Notes under the pieces: generated by a model | The model's database searches: none | What the model was told of the DNA's origin: nothing | The model's input: the letters and a program-made list of their open reading frames with translations, nothing else | Program-made: the position numbers and the translations under genes | Assembly: GCF_014196055.1 (NCBI RefSeq) | Contig: NZ_JACICY010000004.1 | Span: forward strand, 124,065-188,064 | Direction of reading: 5' to 3' | Source: Novosphingobium hassiacum | GTDB taxonomy: Bacteria; Pseudomonadota; Alphaproteobacteria; Sphingomonadales; Sphingomonadaceae | Length of the DNA stretch: 64,000 nucleotides | Shown here: in pieces, positions 47,268-55,513 of the stretch | Layout: each line of letters begins with the position of its first letter | How positions within the stretch are numbered: the stretch's first letter is position 1

Positions 47268-48316
47268 GCCGCGCACCGCAGGGTGACGGTGCTGGCGGTG
47301 AAGCCGGGGCCGAGCGCGGTCAGCACCGATAGTGGCGGGAGGCCCTCTGCGCGCACGCGGTCGAGCACGAACAGCGCGGTGGGCGCGGACATATTGCCGT
47401 GGCAGCGCAGGACTTCGCGTTCGTGATCGAGCGAGCCCTGGTTGAGGCCGAGCGCGACTTCCATGGCATCGACGACTTTCGCGCCGCCGGGGTGGCAGAT
47501 GAAGCGGTCGACATCGCCTATTTGCAAGTTCTGGGGGGTGAGCATCTGCTCCATCGCCTCGCCCATGTTACGCCGCGCGAACGCGGGGATGGCGCGGTTG
47601 AGGACGACGCCGAGGCCGCTGGTCTCCATCGCCCAGCCCATGATGTCGAGCGTGTCGGGCCAGGTCTTCTCGGCGCTGCCGGTCAATTGGACGAAGCCTT
47701 CGTCGCCCGATCTGACGACGCAGGCCGCTGCGCCATCGCCGAACAGGGCTGTGGCGATGACGTCGGCCTTGCCCACCCCATCGGTGCGCAGGGCGAGGCT
47801 GCACAGTTCTACGGTGACGAACAGCACGGTCGATCCGGGCGTGGCGCGGGCGAGCCTTGCGGCAAGGCCGAGGCCAGAGACGCCGCCTGCGCAGCCGAGG
47901 CCGAACACGGGCACGCGCGAGACGTCGGCTCGAAAGCCCATCCGGGCCATCGCGCGAGCCTCAAGGCTTGGGGTGGCGATGCCGGTGGAGGAAACGGTGA
48001 CGATGGTGTCGACGTCGGCAGCATCGAGGCCTGCCTTGGTCAAGGCATCGGTCGCGGCGGTGACGAAGAGGTCGAGCGCGACTTCGAGATAGACAGCCGT
48101 GCGCTCGGTAAAATCGCGAGGGGAGAGATACCATTCGACCGGGCGTGCCAACTGGCGCTCGGCAATGCCGGCGTTGGCGAAGACCGAGGTCATGCGCTCG
48201 AAATCGCGGAAGCTGCCCGCGAGCAGGTCACGCGCTGTTTCGAGCGCGGTCTCCTGTGTGAGCGTGTGTGGCGGGGTCGCCGTGGCGAGCGAGAGCATCG
48301 TAACCGGTACCGTCAT
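47264..48316 (-). CDS. type III polyketide synthase
   Basis: The 350-aa chalcone-synthase-fold enzyme has the catalytic triad in place: C142 (GLGCAGG), H275 (ICHPGG) and N308 (CHGNMSAPT). It condenses acyl starters with malonyl-CoA, probably to alkylpyrones or alkylresorcinols, lipids that can enter membranes. The start at 48316 follows AGGAAA; the frame is open further upstream. It is coupled to the ICMT-like gene and divergent from an efflux pump gene. Confidence 0.92.
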   Translation of the reverse strand: MTVPVTMLSLATATPPHTLTQETALETARDLLAGSFRDFERMTSVFANAGIAERQLARPVEWYLSPRDFTERTAVYLEVALDLFVTAATDALTKAGLDAADVDTIVTVSSTGIATPSLEARAMARMGFRADVSRVPVFGLGCAGGVSGLGLAARLARATPGSTVLFVTVELCSLALRTDGVGKADVIATALFGDGAAACVVRSGDEGFVQLTGSAEKTWPDTLDIMGWAMETSGLGVVLNRAIPAFARRNMGEAMEQMLTPQNLQIGDVDRFICHPGGAKVVDAMEVALGLNQGSLDHEREVLRCHGNMSAPTALFVLDRVRAEGLPPLSVLTALGPGFTASTVTLRCAA

Positions 48317-48452
48317 GCGTTTCCTGACTGACCGGGCGACCGGTATTCTTCGTTGCGACAGAAACGAACCTTCGCCATGTGGGTTCCTTGGCGGCGTACG
48401 CGCATCGATCGCCATTGATCAAGAGTGGCTGCACCATTTGACTGGGTCTGCA

Positions 48453-49988
48453 ATGAACAACGACGTCATGCCGGCCGCCAGCCTGCGCACATGGATCGGT
48501 TTCGTGGCCATGTGCCTGGGCATGTTCATGGCGATCCTCGACATCCAGATCGTGGCGACATCGCTGCCGACGATCCAGACCGCGCTGGGCATCCAGACCG
48601 ACCAGATGGTGTGGGTGCAGACCGCGTACCTGACCGCCGAGATCGTGGCGATCCCGCTGACCGGGTACTTCACCGGGCTGCTGGGGATGCGCTGGCTGTT
48701 CGTTGTCGCGGTGTGCCTGTTTACCGCCGCATCGGCCGGTTGCGCGCAAGCGCAGGATTTCGAGACGCTGATCGCGTGGCGTATCGTGCAGGGGTTTGCG
48801 GGCGGGACGCTGATTCCGGCGGTCTTCTCGGCAGTGTTCCTGCTGTTCCCGGTGCGGAGCCAGGCGGTCGCGACGACCATCGCCGGTGTGGCGGCGGTGC
48901 TTGCACCCACGGTTGGGCCGATCGTCGGCGGGTGGATCACGGAAAGCTGGTCGTGGCACTGGCTGTTCCGCATCAACATCGTGCCCGGCGTGCTGGCGGC
49001 GGTGGTAGCGACGCTGACCTTGCGGGGCGGGGCCGCCAACCAGCGCAACCCGCGCGCCTTCGACGTGATCGCGCTGGTGGCGTTGGCGCTGGCGCTGACC
49101 GCGTTCGAGATCGGGCTGAAGGATGCGCCGACGCTTGGGTGGGGTGCGCCACGCGTTGCCGGCCTGCTGGCGGTCAGCGCCGCGGCGGGCGCGTTGTTCG
49201 TGGTCAAGACGTTGCGCTCTGCCTGGCCGCTGGTCGAGCTGAAGTGTTTTGCCGATCGCAACTTCGCAATCGGGTGCGGATTAAGCTTTGCGCTGGGCAT
49301 CGGGCTGTTCGGATCGACTTACCTGATGCCGTTCTTCCTTGGGCTGGTACGCGAGCACGGCGCGCTGCGTATCGGCGAGATCATGCTGGCGACGGGCATC
49401 GCGCAACTGGTCGCCGCGCCGTTTGCGGTCATGCTCGAGCGGCGGGTGGACGCGCGGTGGCTGAGCATTGCTGGGTTTGCGCTGTTTGCAGGCGGCTTGC
49501 TCCTGAGCAGCCGCCAGACGATCGACACGGATGCGGCTGAAATGATGGTGCCGCAGATCCTGCGCGGAGCGGCGATCATGTTCTGCCTGCTCCCGCCGAC
49601 CCGGCTTGCGCTCGGCCAGTTGTCGGAGCGGCTGGTGGCGGACGGCAGCGGGCTGTTCAACCTGATGCGCAATCTGGGCGGCGCGGTCGGGCTGGCGCTG
49701 ATCGACACGGTGATCTTCAGCCGGAGCGCGACACATGCGACCGATATCGTCGCCAAGCTGCAGGACGGCGATGTGACCACGGCGGTCGCAATCGGCATTC
49801 CGCGGGATTCGTTTTTGGAGCAGGTGGGCCAGCCGCCCGATGAGTTCGCGCAGGAAATGGTGCGCCCGCTGGTCGAGAAGGCCGCGCTGGTCCATGCGAT
49901 CAATGACGCGTGGTTGATAATCGGCATTCTTACCGCAATCGCGCTGCTGCTGGTGCTGTTCGTAAGGCGAGCGCCACGGACAGCTTAG
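48453..49988 (+). CDS. MFS drug efflux transporter, DHA2 family (14 helices)
   Basis: The 511-aa protein has 14 predicted membrane helices and DHA2 motifs: AILDIQIVATSLPTIQ in helix 1, WVQTAYLTAEIVAIPLTG, and RIVQGFAGGTLIPAVF. A family member pumps out drugs or natural products with protons. Position opposite the type III PKS gene suggests it could export that product, which is inference. The ATG at 48453 has no clear ribosome-binding site, and the frame is open upstream. Confidence 0.88.
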   Translation: MNNDVMPAASLRTWIGFVAMCLGMFMAILDIQIVATSLPTIQTALGIQTDQMVWVQTAYLTAEIVAIPLTGYFTGLLGMRWLFVVAVCLFTAASAGCAQAQDFETLIAWRIVQGFAGGTLIPAVFSAVFLLFPVRSQAVATTIAGVAAVLAPTVGPIVGGWITESWSWHWLFRINIVPGVLAAVVATLTLRGGAANQRNPRAFDVIALVALALALTAFEIGLKDAPTLGWGAPRVAGLLAVSAAAGALFVVKTLRSAWPLVELKCFADRNFAIGCGLSFALGIGLFGSTYLMPFFLGLVREHGALRIGEIMLATGIAQLVAAPFAVMLERRVDARWLSIAGFALFAGGLLLSSRQTIDTDAAEMMVPQILRGAAIMFCLLPPTRLALGQLSERLVADGSGLFNLMRNLGGAVGLALIDTVIFSRSATHATDIVAKLQDGDVTTAVAIGIPRDSFLEQVGQPPDEFAQEMVRPLVEKAALVHAINDAWLIIGILTAIALLLVLFVRRAPRTA

Positions 49989-50133
49989 CGAGCGCGATTT
50001 CGAGCGATTAACCGGCAACACCTTTGTTGTGTCTTGCTGGAACAATTCTCAACTTTGTCGAAACCATACAATTTTAGGCTACGTAAACTTGCTAGGTGGG
50101 GCTATCGAAAGATCAGGAGCACTTCCTAGCGTC

Positions 50134-50343
50134 ATGGTTATTACCTTGCCCTCCCACCGCCAACCCCCGGCGCAGAGCTTGTTCTGCGGTCGCGACGGCA
50201 CGTGGGAAGTGCCCGCAGGTGATCGGCCGGCGATTTCGATGGAAGTGCGCGAAAGCTTCACTGCGCATTTTGCAGCTGATTTCTGTGCGGCGATGACCGA
50301 ACGGCGGCACGAAAACGACGTGAAGAGCGCCAACGCTGCCTGA
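50134..50343 (+). CDS. small hypothetical protein
   Basis: A 69-aa frame starting MVITLPSHRQ with the segment DGTWEVPAGD and a helical, charged end. There is no recognised family and no close ribosome-binding site (an AGGAG lies 13 bases upstream of the ATG). Codon use is genome-like. The 145 bases before it, after the MFS gene, hold nothing recognised. Confidence 0.4.
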   Translation: MVITLPSHRQPPAQSLFCGRDGTWEVPAGDRPAISMEVRESFTAHFAADFCAAMTERRHENDVKSANAA

Positions 50344-50364
50344 GGGTTTCGTGTCAAGCGGGCG

Positions 50365-51096
50365 CTAGAGCGCCAGTGCCTGATGGCCGCGCTCACCAAG
50401 CCAGCGTGCAGTCATGCCCCATACTTTCGCGATCACCTGTTCTGACAGCGCCTTTTGCGGCGCACCCAAGGCAGCGACGCGGCCCTTATCGAGCACGACG
50501 ACGTGATCGGCGGTGTTCATCGCCAGCGCGAGGTCATGGACGACGAGAACGACGCCCGCGCCTTCTTGCGCGAGTTGGCGCAGGCTGATCACGAGCGACC
50601 GCTGGTGGGCAAGGTCGAGCGCGGCCAGCGGTTCGTCGGCCAAAATCCACTGCGGTTGGGTTGCCAGAACGCGGGCGAGCAGCGCGCGGGCTCGTTCCCC
50701 GCCCGACAGCGTGGCGATCCGGCGGTCAGCGAAGTCTCCGAGCTGCATCGTCGCCATGGCCTCGTCGATCACGCGGGCATCTTCCAGCGCCGAGGTACGG
50801 TGCGGCAGGCGGCCCAGCCCGACAAGCGTGCGGACAGAAAGGTTCCACGCAACGTGCGCCGTCTGCGGCAGGTAACCGATCCGGCGGGCGCGCTCGTCGG
50901 CAGGGATCTGGTCAAGCGGCTGGGCGGTCAGGGTCACCGTGCCCGACACGGGTGCGATCAACCCCGTGAGTGCACTGAGCAATGTCGACTTGCCCGCACC
51001 GTTCGGTCCGCAGATCGCAGTCACCCGTCCGCGCCCCAATTGCGCGGTCACATCATGCAGGCGTGCAGGAATGGTCAGGCCATGCGCTTCGAGCAT
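50365..51096 (-). CDS. btuD: ABC transporter ATP-binding protein, cobalamin/iron-siderophore type
   Basis: The 243-aa ATPase has Walker A GPNGAGKST, the Q-loop region YLPQ, the signature LSGGERARALLARVLA, Walker B ILADEP and the switch His (VVHDLALA). Its ATG overlaps the permease stop (TGATG). It energises uptake through the FecCD-type permease; the upstream cobalamin riboswitch and btuB/btuF genes point to vitamin B12 or a corrinoid as substrate. Confidence 0.87.
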   Translation of the reverse strand: MLEAHGLTIPARLHDVTAQLGRGRVTAICGPNGAGKSTLLSALTGLIAPVSGTVTLTAQPLDQIPADERARRIGYLPQTAHVAWNLSVRTLVGLGRLPHRTSALEDARVIDEAMATMQLGDFADRRIATLSGGERARALLARVLATQPQWILADEPLAALDLAHQRSLVISLRQLAQEGAGVVLVVHDLALAMNTADHVVVLDKGRVAALGAPQKALSEQVIAKVWGMTARWLGERGHQALAL

Positions 51097-52082
51097 CACG
51101 CCAGTTCCTTGCGCATTTTGAGCAGGAGGCGGAGGAAGAACGGGGCTCCGGCAAGGCTGAGCGCGATGCCGAGGCGCAACTCGCCTCCCGCCAGCGGCAG
51201 GATGCGGCACAGGCAATCGGCGATCAGCAGCAGCAGCGCCCCGGCCAGTGCCGAGGGCAGCAGCGTGGCCGAGGGGCGCTGGTCGGTGAACGGGCGGACG
51301 AAATGCGGGACCATCAGGCCGACGAAGCCGATCATGCCTGCGACCGCGACGCCGCTGCCGACGATCAGGCCGACGCCTGCGATCATCAGCCACAACAGGC
51401 GCGATGGCTCGAACCCGAGTGAGCGGGCAGCGTCCTCACCCAGGCTCAGCGCGTCGAGGCCGGGCGCGGCGCGCCACAGCGCGACCATGCCGATTGCGGT
51501 GAGCGGGGCGACGAGGCGGACTTCGTGCCAGCTGCGGTCAGCCAGTGCACCCATCAGCCAGGTCACGATCTCGGACAGTGCGAAGGGGTTGGGCGAAAGG
51601 CTGATGGCAAGGCTGGTAAGCGCGCCTGCCAGACTGGCGATCATCATGCCGGCCAGCGTGAACAGCGCGATGCCGCCGCTGCGTCCGGCGATCAGGGCGA
51701 GCAGCGCCATCGCCCCGCCCGCGCCGATCAGCGCGAACAGCGGGAGCAGGATCGCTTGCGCCTGATAGCCGGAGTAGAACGACAGGACCGCGCCCAGCGC
51801 GGCGGCGGGTGCGATGCCGAACAGGCCGGGATCGGCGAGCGGGTTGCGCAAGTAGCCTTGCATCGCTGCGCCAGCCGCGCCGAGGCCTGCACCAAGGATC
51901 AGGGCGAGGATGGCGCGCGGGAGGCGCAGTTCGATCAGGATTGCGGTGGCGTTGGGGACCGGGGGGCCGAATGGGTCGATCCAGACCTGGCCTGCGAGGA
52001 GCGAGAGCGGGAGGGTGATTGCGAGGGCCAGCGCGAGGCCCTTCGACAGACTCAGGGTGAGCGGGGGTTTTGGGCCGGTCAT
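51096..52082 (-). CDS. btuC: FecCD-family permease, cobalamin uptake
   Basis: The 328-aa permease has about ten helices and the family motifs RLPRAILALILGAGLGAAGAAMQ, NPLADPGLFGI and VGFVGLMVPHFVR. It forms the inner-membrane channel of the BtuCDF system. The N-terminus contains LTLSLSKG, encoded by a copy of a dispersed repeat (52041-52064, CTTCGACAGACTCAGGGTGA). Its ATG overlaps the btuF stop (ATGA). Confidence 0.88.
   Translation of the reverse strand: MTGPKPPLTLSLSKGLALALAITLPLSLLAGQVWIDPFGPPVPNATAILIELRLPRAILALILGAGLGAAGAAMQGYLRNPLADPGLFGIAPAAALGAVLSFYSGYQAQAILLPLFALIGAGGAMALLALIAGRSGGIALFTLAGMMIASLAGALTSLAISLSPNPFALSEIVTWLMGALADRSWHEVRLVAPLTAIGMVALWRAAPGLDALSLGEDAARSLGFEPSRLLWLMIAGVGLIVGSGVAVAGMIGFVGLMVPHFVRPFTDQRPSATLLPSALAGALLLLIADCLCRILPLAGGELRLGIALSLAGAPFFLRLLLKMRKELA
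52041..52064. repeat. dispersed short repeat in the btuC start region
   Basis: CCCTTCGACAGACTCAGGGT and the next few bases match a short repeat that is widespread in Sphingomonadales and Bradyrhizobium-type genomes (family knowledge). Read on the coding strand it gives TLSLSKG, so it is part of the btuC protein. Confidence 0.65.
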
Positions 52083-52975
52083 GGGTTTTGCCCGATGGGG
52101 CGAACAGGCCCTCCCCCAGCCCCTCCCGCAGGCGGGAGGCGAGCAAGTTGGCGGCGGACTTGGGCCAGACGTTGTGCGGCGGCGATGATGGTGGGGCCGC
52201 CGCAGTAGAGGAGTTTGGGATCGAGTTTGGCGCGTTTTGCGGTGAGCGATGTCAGCGCAGGGTGATCGAGGACGCGGTCGTCGCCCCTGCCCGTTTCTGC
52301 CGTCTGGCCCGCAACGAGGATCAGCGCGGGGGGATCGGCAAGCATCTTTTCGAGCGGCAGGAAGTCGGCCTGGCCAAGGCCGCGCGCGGCGGCGAAGTTG
52401 GTGAAACCGGTGTGGCGCAGGAGGTCGGCGATCAGCGTGCCCTCGCCCGGGACCATGCCACCCGATTGCCAGACGACGGTGGGGATTGACCGGGTGTCAC
52501 GCGGGGCGGTGGCTTTGAGCGCGGAGTCGATGCGCGCGACGAGGGCTTCGCCGCGTGCCGGATGGCCGGTGAGCGCTGCGACATGGCGGATCTGGGCGCG
52601 ACTGTCGGCGATGGTTGCGGTCATGCCGATGGCTTCGAAGCGCAGCCCCAGGCGGTGATAGGCGCTGGCGGTGGCGGGATCGATGAAAGTACTGCCCAGC
52701 ACGATGTCGGGGCGAAGCGCGAGCACTTCCTCGACCGTGCCGCGCGTGGACGGCAAGCCTTGCGCGACGCTCGCGTCCATCGACGAGGAGCGTGGGTCCT
52801 TGCTGTAGTGAGAGATGGCGAGGATCTGCGCGGGATCGGCAACTTCGGCGAGGATCGCGTCGGTGCACGGGTTGAGGCTGACGATGGTCGGGCGGGCGAT
52901 TGCGGGCGGTTGGGGGCTGGCGTTGGATTGGGGGATGCAGCCAGCGAGGAGGATCGTCGCCAGCGACAGGCCCAC
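52079..52975 (-). CDS. btuF: cobalamin-binding periplasmic lipoprotein
   Basis: The 298-aa substrate-binding protein is of the helical-backbone BtuF/FecB fold: IVSLNPCTDAIL near the start, then VEEVLALRPDIVLGS and FLPLEKMLADPPALILVAG. From the GTG at 52975 it has a lipoprotein signal peptide VGLSLATILLAGC with the lipobox Cys at residue 13. The GTG and its ribosome-binding sequence (GGAGGGG) lie inside a palindromic repeat. The last residues (LPPAGGAGGGPVRPIG) are encoded by another copy of the repeat. A longer frame up to 53083 would overlap btuB and lack a signal peptide at the start. Confidence 0.83.
   Translation of the reverse strand: MGLSLATILLAGCIPQSNASPQPPAIARPTIVSLNPCTDAILAEVADPAQILAISHYSKDPRSSSMDASVAQGLPSTRGTVEEVLALRPDIVLGSTFIDPATASAYHRLGLRFEAIGMTATIADSRAQIRHVAALTGHPARGEALVARIDSALKATAPRDTRSIPTVVWQSGGMVPGEGTLIADLLRHTGFTNFAAARGLGQADFLPLEKMLADPPALILVAGQTAETGRGDDRVLDHPALTSLTAKRAKLDPKLLYCGGPTIIAAAQRLAQVRRQLARLPPAGGAGGGPVRPIGQNP
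52107..52141. repeat. palindromic repeat forming the 3' end of btuF
   Basis: A copy of the CCCTCCCGC-N2-GCGGGAGG palindrome that lies inside the final codons of btuF, 25 bases before its stop. Confidence 0.8.
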
Positions 52976-53006
52976 CCCCAACCCCTCCCGCAAGCGGGAG
53001 GGGGGC
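52971..53006. repeat. palindromic repeat at the 5' end of btuF
   Basis: A copy of the same palindrome in the gap between btuB and btuF. On the coding strand its right arm gives GGAGGGG, then TTGGGG and the GTG that best starts the lipoprotein. Confidence 0.85.
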
Positions 53007-53040
53007 TTTTTGCGTTGCGCTTTGCAGGCGCGGCGCTGGA

Positions 53041-54939
53041 TCAATAGCGTGCCCGGATGCCGACGAACGCCGAGCGGCCCCATGTGCCGTAGTCGGCGAC
53101 GGTCTGGTAGGACTGATCGAACACGTTTTCGACGCGACCGAACAGTTCGACCTTTTCGGTGACGGGGAAGCTGGCGCGCACGGTGGTCAGCGGGTAACCG
53201 TCGAGGCGGCGGGTGTTCGATGCATTGTCATAGCTGTCCCCGACCATGCGCAAGTCCGCACCAAGGGTGAGGCCAGCGAGCGGGCTTGTCCAGTCGCCCG
53301 ACACGGTCAGTGCGTGGCGCGGGCGGCGGGCGAGGTCCCTGCCGTTGTTGGCGTTGCCCGGGGTAAGGTTGCGCGATTCGACATAAGTGTAGGCGGCGCG
53401 GACCTGCAGGGTGTCGCTCGGGCGGGCACCGAGTTCGAGTTCAACGCCTTCGGCGCGGGCTTTGCCGATGTTGTCATAGAGCCCGAACGGGCGCGTGGCG
53501 CAGGCGTTCAGGCTGGCGCACGAAACGAACGCGATCAGGTTGCGGCTGTCGCGGCGGAACACCGTGGCCGATGCGTGGAGCGCGCCATTGCGGCTGCCCC
53601 ATTCGAGGCCTGCGTCGTAGCTCTTGCTGCGTTCCGGGACGAGGCCCTTGTTGCCGTAGTCCGAGAGCAGTTGATAGAGCGTCGGGGCCTTGAAGCCTTC
53701 GCCGTAGCTGGCGCGCAGGCGCAGGCTTTCGGTCAGCTCGAACGAACCGTTCGCGCCGAACGTCCATGCCGAGCCGAAGCGGCTGTGATCGTCATAGCGC
53801 ACGCCTGCCGCGATGCTGGCGCGATCGGTGCTGTAGCCGAGCAGCGCGTGGCCGCTGGTCAGGTTCGCCTTGGCTTCGGCGTCGAAATCGCTGGAAAAGC
53901 GCGTCCATTCGCTGTCCGCGCCGAAATCGAGCGTGAAATCGGCGGGCAGGTTCAGGCGTCCGGTCAGGTCGGCGCGCTCCGAGCGGCCCTTGTAGCCGTA
54001 GGACGGGTCGTTCGCCGTGTCGTCCGCGAAGTAATCGCGCTTCGTATCCGACAGGGCGAAGCCGGTGTTGAGCGTGAGCGCTTCACCGACGTAGCGCAGA
54101 CCAACGCGGCCCGAGGCTTGGCGCGTGGTCTGGTATTCAGGCGTATCGCCGAAGCTGAACGTCGGCGGGCCGAAGCCGTCGATGTCGGTGCGGGTATCGG
54201 CGTAGCGCGCAGTGGCGACGACGCTGAGTTCCTGCGTGATGTTCAAGCGGCCACGCCCGCCGACGCGCCACTGGCGGAAGCCGTCGGGCTCGGTGCCGAC
54301 TGCGGCGGCGGAGATGCCGTCGCTGCGGGCGTAACCGCCGTTGAGGGTGATCGCGCCTTGGTCGGACGAGATGCCCGCTGCGGCGTCCGCCGTGTAGCTT
54401 TCATTTGCGCCGTATTCGGCGCTGGCTTCGACGCCGTTGAAATCGCGCGACTGGACCGCGATTACACCGCCGATGGCCGCGCTGCCCCAGACAACCGAGT
54501 TCGAGCCGCGCAGCACGTCGATACGCTCGATCCCGCCCGGTGTCAGCGTGCCGAAGTCGAATCCGCCCGAGGGGGCCGAGACGTCTTCCATGCGCACGCC
54601 ATCGACGAGGACAAGCACCTGTTCGGCGTCCGAGCCACGCAGTCGCACGCCGGTGAAGCTGCCGGGGCCGCCGTTGCGGGAGACGGTCAGGCCGGGGACG
54701 CGCTCGAGCACCCGGGTGATGTCCGGGCCTTGGATCGACTGGATTTCGTCAGCTGTGATGACGGTGATCGGCTGGCCGAGGCGGTCGATGCGAACTTCGC
54801 TGCCGGTGGCGACGACAGTGATTTCTTTCGCCGACGGCAAGCGAACGCCAACAGGATCGAAGGTCGCAAGATCTTCGTCTTGCGCGAACGCCGGGGTAGC
54901 GACGGCAAGCAAGGAAACAGAAATGAGAAACTTCTTCAC
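53041..54939 (-). CDS. btuB: TonB-dependent vitamin B12 receptor
   Basis: The 632-aa outer membrane receptor has a signal peptide (FLISVSLLAVATPAFAQ), a TonB-box-like stretch (EITVVATGS), a plug domain (ITVITADEIQSIQG, VRLRGSDAEQVLVLVDGVR, IERIDVLRG) and a 22-strand barrel ending in an aromatic residue (IRARY). The GTG start at 54939 is preceded by GGAG; the frame is open further upstream into the riboswitch. With btuF, btuC and btuD it forms a complete B12 import route. Confidence 0.92.
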   Translation of the reverse strand: MKKFLISVSLLAVATPAFAQDEDLATFDPVGVRLPSAKEITVVATGSEVRIDRLGQPITVITADEIQSIQGPDITRVLERVPGLTVSRNGGPGSFTGVRLRGSDAEQVLVLVDGVRMEDVSAPSGGFDFGTLTPGGIERIDVLRGSNSVVWGSAAIGGVIAVQSRDFNGVEASAEYGANESYTADAAAGISSDQGAITLNGGYARSDGISAAAVGTEPDGFRQWRVGGRGRLNITQELSVVATARYADTRTDIDGFGPPTFSFGDTPEYQTTRQASGRVGLRYVGEALTLNTGFALSDTKRDYFADDTANDPSYGYKGRSERADLTGRLNLPADFTLDFGADSEWTRFSSDFDAEAKANLTSGHALLGYSTDRASIAAGVRYDDHSRFGSAWTFGANGSFELTESLRLRASYGEGFKAPTLYQLLSDYGNKGLVPERSKSYDAGLEWGSRNGALHASATVFRRDSRNLIAFVSCASLNACATRPFGLYDNIGKARAEGVELELGARPSDTLQVRAAYTYVESRNLTPGNANNGRDLARRPRHALTVSGDWTSPLAGLTLGADLRMVGDSYDNASNTRRLDGYPLTTVRASFPVTEKVELFGRVENVFDQSYQTVADYGTWGRSAFVGIRARY

Positions 54940-54953
54940 GACATAACTCCACG

Positions 54954-54980
54954 GCCACGAACGGAATTGCCGTTCGTGGC
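54954..54980 (-). promoter_or_regulatory. hairpin next to the btuB ribosome-binding site
   Basis: A perfect 11-bp stem (GCCACGAACGG / CCGTTCGTGGC, AATTG loop) sits three bases upstream of the GGAG of btuB and downstream of the riboswitch core. It is likely part of the expression platform. It has no T tract, which favours translational control over termination. Confidence 0.55.
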
Positions 54981-55049
54981 GGGAGGAGCGCTGGGCCAAA
55001 AAGGCGCGCCTCGTCGCGTGCGCCCGGTACACCCCGCCCGGCCGCGGAA

Positions 55050-55240
55050 CGACGACCATCGGCAGGTTTCCTGGCTCCCGGGTCATCGTGCGTCGCCCGC
55101 CTTCCCAGCGCCGGGATCGAATCCGGCACCAGTGGCTTCACTGGGCGACGCGCTATCCGGTTACAGTTGCGGGGGCAGCGCCGGTATCAAACCGGCTTCC
55201 CTCTTAGCCCGTTCGACGGGGCACCGTTGGCGTCGGCGGC
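55050..55240 (-). promoter_or_regulatory. cobalamin riboswitch
   Basis: On the minus strand the conserved elements appear in order: CGGTGCCCC, then GGGAAGCCGGTTTGATACCG, GCGCTGCCCCCGCAACTGTA and ACCGG, GAAGCCACTG, and the B12 box AGCCAGGAAACCTGCC (55061-55076). This is a class I cobalamin riboswitch. It should repress the btu genes when adenosylcobalamin is plentiful. The exact ends are approximate. Confidence 0.93.
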
Positions 55241-55302
55241 GGAACTAGCTGCAACAATGCTGCACTGCAAGAGGCGTCATGCACTTTGGGGCAGGTCATC
55301 CT

Positions 55303-55373
55303 CCCTTCCCTCGTCAATGCGAGCGCCGCGAAGCGGAGCGAAGCTTCGCCTCCTCGCAATGACGAGGGTGGGG
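55303..55373. repeat. inverted repeat of the TCGTCATTGCGAG type
   Basis: CCCTCGTCAATGCGAGCG on the left and CGCAATGACGAGGG on the right form a hairpin with inner GAAGCTTCG-like pairing (AGCGAAGCTTCGCC). This element is a common intergenic repeat in sphingomonads. It separates the riboswitch from the SleB-type gene; the rest of the gap (to 55513) shows no gene. Confidence 0.75.
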
Positions 55374-55513
55374 ACGCTAAGCCTGTTCAAATACATGAGT
55401 TAACCGGATCGAAGGGGGATGTGCCGCATCGGGACAGCGCCAAAAGCGCGGATGCATCGTCGCCATCGCGGGGTTAGCGGGAGGTTCGGTTTATCAGGAT
55501 TCCTTGTCCCGCC

